A stretch of DNA of 17,084 bases from RGIG4140 sp045638265. Its GTDB lineage: Bacteria > Pseudomonadota > Alphaproteobacteria > CAAHEQ01 > UBA3637. Below the pieces are notes generated by a model. The model searched no databases, was not told the DNA's origin, and saw only the letters and a program-made list of their open reading frames with translations. The translations under genes and the position numbers were made by a program. Location: the NCBI GenBank assembly GCA_045638265.1, contig JAZUBA010000006.1, positions 1 through 17,084 of the forward strand, in the 5' to 3' direction. Numbering within the stretch: the first letter of the stretch is position 1; each line of letters opens with the position of its first letter. Below, one piece after another: positions 16,045 through 17,084 of this stretch.

Positions 16045-16075
16045 CGTTGCAGATAAACGTACGTTTAATTGCAAC
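16045..16075 (+). repeat. 31-bp repeat, copy 1, containing a 30-bp dyad
   Basis: This copy shares 27 of 31 bases with 16195-16225. Positions 16046-16075 form a near-perfect palindrome: outer arms GTTGCA / TGCAAC and a core TAAACGTACGTTTA, with 13 of 15 pairs Watson-Crick, one G-T and one A-A mismatch. It looks like a protein-binding operator or a recombination-type site. It does not have a good -10 box. Confidence 0.8.
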
Positions 16076-16077
16076 AC

Positions 16078-16130
16078 TTTTTTTTATATTTTTGCATTTT
16101 TTTGCATTTTTTTTAATTTTTTTTGATTTT
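16078..16130 (+). other. Helically phased T-tracts (predicted curved DNA)
   Basis: Six runs of 4-8 T are interrupted by ATA, GCA, GCA, AA and GA. Their centres fall near 16081, 16091, 16100, 16110, 16120 and 16128, about one helical turn apart. Phased A/T-tracts of this kind bend DNA. The stretch lies between the two 31-bp repeats and upstream of the pilin-like gene. No gene is seen here. Confidence 0.65.
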
Positions 16131-16137
16131 GGTACGT

Positions 16138-16176
16138 GGGCGGATTTGTAATATTTATCACGATTCGCCCTTTTTT
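16138..16176 (+). terminator. Terminator-like hairpin upstream of the pilin-like gene
   Basis: GGGCGGAT (16138-16145) pairs with ATTCGCCC (16163-16170), an 8-bp stem with one G-T pair and a 17-nt loop, followed by T6 (16171-16176). pyk already has a closer terminator, so this may stop a short transcript starting near the first repeat, act as an attenuator, or be a backup. Confidence 0.5.
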
Positions 16177-16194
16177 ATCCCTTATATGCGAAAT

Positions 16195-16225
16195 CGTTGC
16201 ACATAAACGTACCTTTAATTACAAT
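16195..16225 (+). repeat. 31-bp repeat, copy 2
   Basis: This copy starts exactly 150 bp after copy 1 and differs at 4 of 31 positions. Three of the four changes weaken the dyad by breaking pairs. The fourth turns the last base into T, completing a good -10 box, so this copy overlaps a promoter. Confidence 0.8.
16197..16225 (+). promoter_or_regulatory. Probable promoter of the pilin-like Cys-rich gene
   Basis: TTGCAC (16197-16202) and TACAAT (16220-16225; 5 of 6 consensus) are separated by 17 bp and lie within repeat copy 2. The predicted start near 16232 gives a leader of about 32 nt, with GGAGG at 16255-16259 just before the ATG at 16264. Any protein bound to the repeat would block or contact RNA polymerase directly. 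Confidence 0.55.
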
Positions 16226-16263
16226 GTAAAAAAACTGTATTTATTAGATAATTTGGAGGTATT

Positions 16264-17084
16264 ATGATATTTAAAGCACCTGTTAAACAAAACGAATGTG
16301 GTCGCTCAATGGTTGAAATCTTGGGCGTTTTAGCCATTATTGGTGTGTTATCAATCGGCGGTATTCAAGGATACAAGTATGCCATGGATAAACATCGGGC
16401 AAATGATATTGTCAATGAAGTCAATATGCGTGCCACGGATATATGGCATTTATATCAAGACGGAGAGAAAGAATTACCCGATTCGCCTGATGAAGATGCC
16501 TTTCCTGAATATGGTGAAATGACGCAAACGGGGTTTGAAATTATGGTAACTTCTCATCCCCCTGTTGCATTTAGAACATGGGTTAATGATGTACCAACTG
16601 CTGTGTGTCAGAAAGTATTGCAAGAGAATTTAAATGATGCCATTCAAGGATTAAAGTTCGTTCAAGTTGATAATGGTGGTGGATTAACTCGATATACAGG
16701 AGATACCGCTATTTGTGGTGAAAGTGGTACTATGAACCAAATGGTCTTTACTTCCTTTTTAGATGAGGATGGCGGAGCTGTTCCTGAAGGCGGAAACGGT
16801 GATCTGGATAACAACGCTTTAGAGCACTGTGTAGAGCAAGATGATTGTACTGGAAGTTGTAATGCGTCATGCAATGAAAGAACGATGCGTTGTGAAGATT
16901 CGTGTACAGGTACGGATAATCCTTATTGTAAAGAGACAGAAAGCGGTGGAGTTTGTGTTAAATGTACACAACGTACTCATTGCGCCAAATTAGGGAATAA
17001 TTATACTTGTTCGGATTTAACGAATGAATGCGTTGAAGTTCCGACCCAATGTGCTGAAGGGACAGAGTTCAGAACGAAGAACGG
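16264..17084 (+). CDS. Type IV pilin-like, cysteine-rich surface protein (5' part, runs off window)
   Basis: 273 codons are visible with no stop. A 13-residue leader ends in Gly13 and is followed by RSMVEILGVLAIIGVL. This is a class III/prepilin signal for cleavage by prepilin peptidase after Gly13, with Glu at mature position 5 (Glu18) and a hydrophobic helix. Residues about 40-170 look like a pilin globular domain, with a Cys pair (VCQKVL, AICGES) resembling PilS-type pilins. A Gly/Asp/Asn linker follows (about 180-198). From about 200 the chain becomes Cys-rich (CVEQDDCTGSCNASC ... GTDNPYC ... GVCVKC) and matches the visible beginning of the gene at 2-2218. The start is fixed by GGAGG at 16255-16259. 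It is probably exported and assembled, or anchored, via the type IV pilus / type II secretion machinery. No such machinery is encoded in the window. Confidence 0.88.
   Translation, partial: MIFKAPVKQNECGRSMVEILGVLAIIGVLSIGGIQGYKYAMDKHRANDIVNEVNMRATDIWHLYQDGEKELPDSPDEDAFPEYGEMTQTGFEIMVTSHPPVAFRTWVNDVPTAVCQKVLQENLNDAIQGLKFVQVDNGGGLTRYTGDTAICGESGTMNQMVFTSFLDEDGGAVPEGGNGDLDNNALEHCVEQDDCTGSCNASCNERTMRCEDSCTGTDNPYCKETESGGVCVKCTQRTHCAKLGNNYTCSDLTNECVEVPTQCAEGTEFRTKN

Noticed and set aside
15535..16077. Open 180-codon frame on the minus strand opposite the pyk 3' end
   Set aside because: It lies antisense to the conserved pyruvate kinase C-terminal domain, runs through the terminator at 16007-16034, and has no recognisable domain or ribosome site.
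16045..16225. CRISPR array or insertion-sequence ends
   Set aside because: There are only two copies, 150 bp apart, in direct orientation, with no spacer-repeat periodicity, transposase or target duplication.

Overview
The window looks like a chromosomal segment of a low-GC alphaproteobacterium, probably an uncultured, host- or gut-associated lineage. This placement is inferred from the sequence. The gene order GatB/YqeY - dnaG - rpoD (instead of rpsU - dnaG - rpoD), the alphaproteobacterial look of RpoD and of pyruvate kinase (KIEKPAAL around the catalytic lysine), and a sufB-C-D-S-T operon all agree with it. No tRNA, rRNA, CRISPR array, insertion sequence or phage gene was recognised.

Layout, left to right. 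(1) Positions 2-2218 (+) hold the 3' part of a gene for a very cysteine-rich secreted or surface protein (about 70 Cys in 738 residues), ending at two adjacent terminator-like hairpins. (2) Positions 2337-12449 are all on the minus strand. Read in the direction of transcription, they start with a SUF iron-sulfur assembly operon (sufB, a MazG-like pyrophosphohydrolase, sufC, a half-length sufD, sufS, sufT and an unrecognised 281-aa protein with one probable membrane segment). After a 111-bp gap comes the macromolecular-synthesis set yqeY, dnaG, rpoD. rpoD also has a perfect consensus sigma-70 promoter of its own (TTGACA-17-TATAAT). (3) Positions 12579-15988 (+) are a compact operon read divergently from suf: a membrane-anchored PAS-GGDEF protein with a ruined active site but an intact c-di-GMP I-site motif, an aldose 1-epimerase-like protein, and pyruvate kinase, closed by a strong terminator. 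(4) Positions 16035-16263 are an elaborate regulatory region: two 31-bp repeat copies 150 bp apart (the first a 30-bp dyad, the second containing a promoter), with helically phased T-tracts and a terminator-like hairpin between them. (5) From 16264 to the edge (+) runs the 5' part of a second cysteine-rich protein, which begins with a type IV prepilin signal (G^RSMVE) and a pilin-like domain.

The two edge genes are paralogs. The first residues seen in the left gene match the last 65 or so residues seen in the right one, in the same register. Together they suggest what a full-length member looks like: a type IV pilin-like head, a short linker, then a long array of repeated Cys modules, possibly displayed on the cell surface through the type IV pilus / type II secretion route. 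This family and the regulatory region in front of the right-hand member are the most novel-looking material here. The middle of the window is core metabolism and information processing, with a few oddities (short SufD, MazG-like gene inside suf, degenerate GGDEF).
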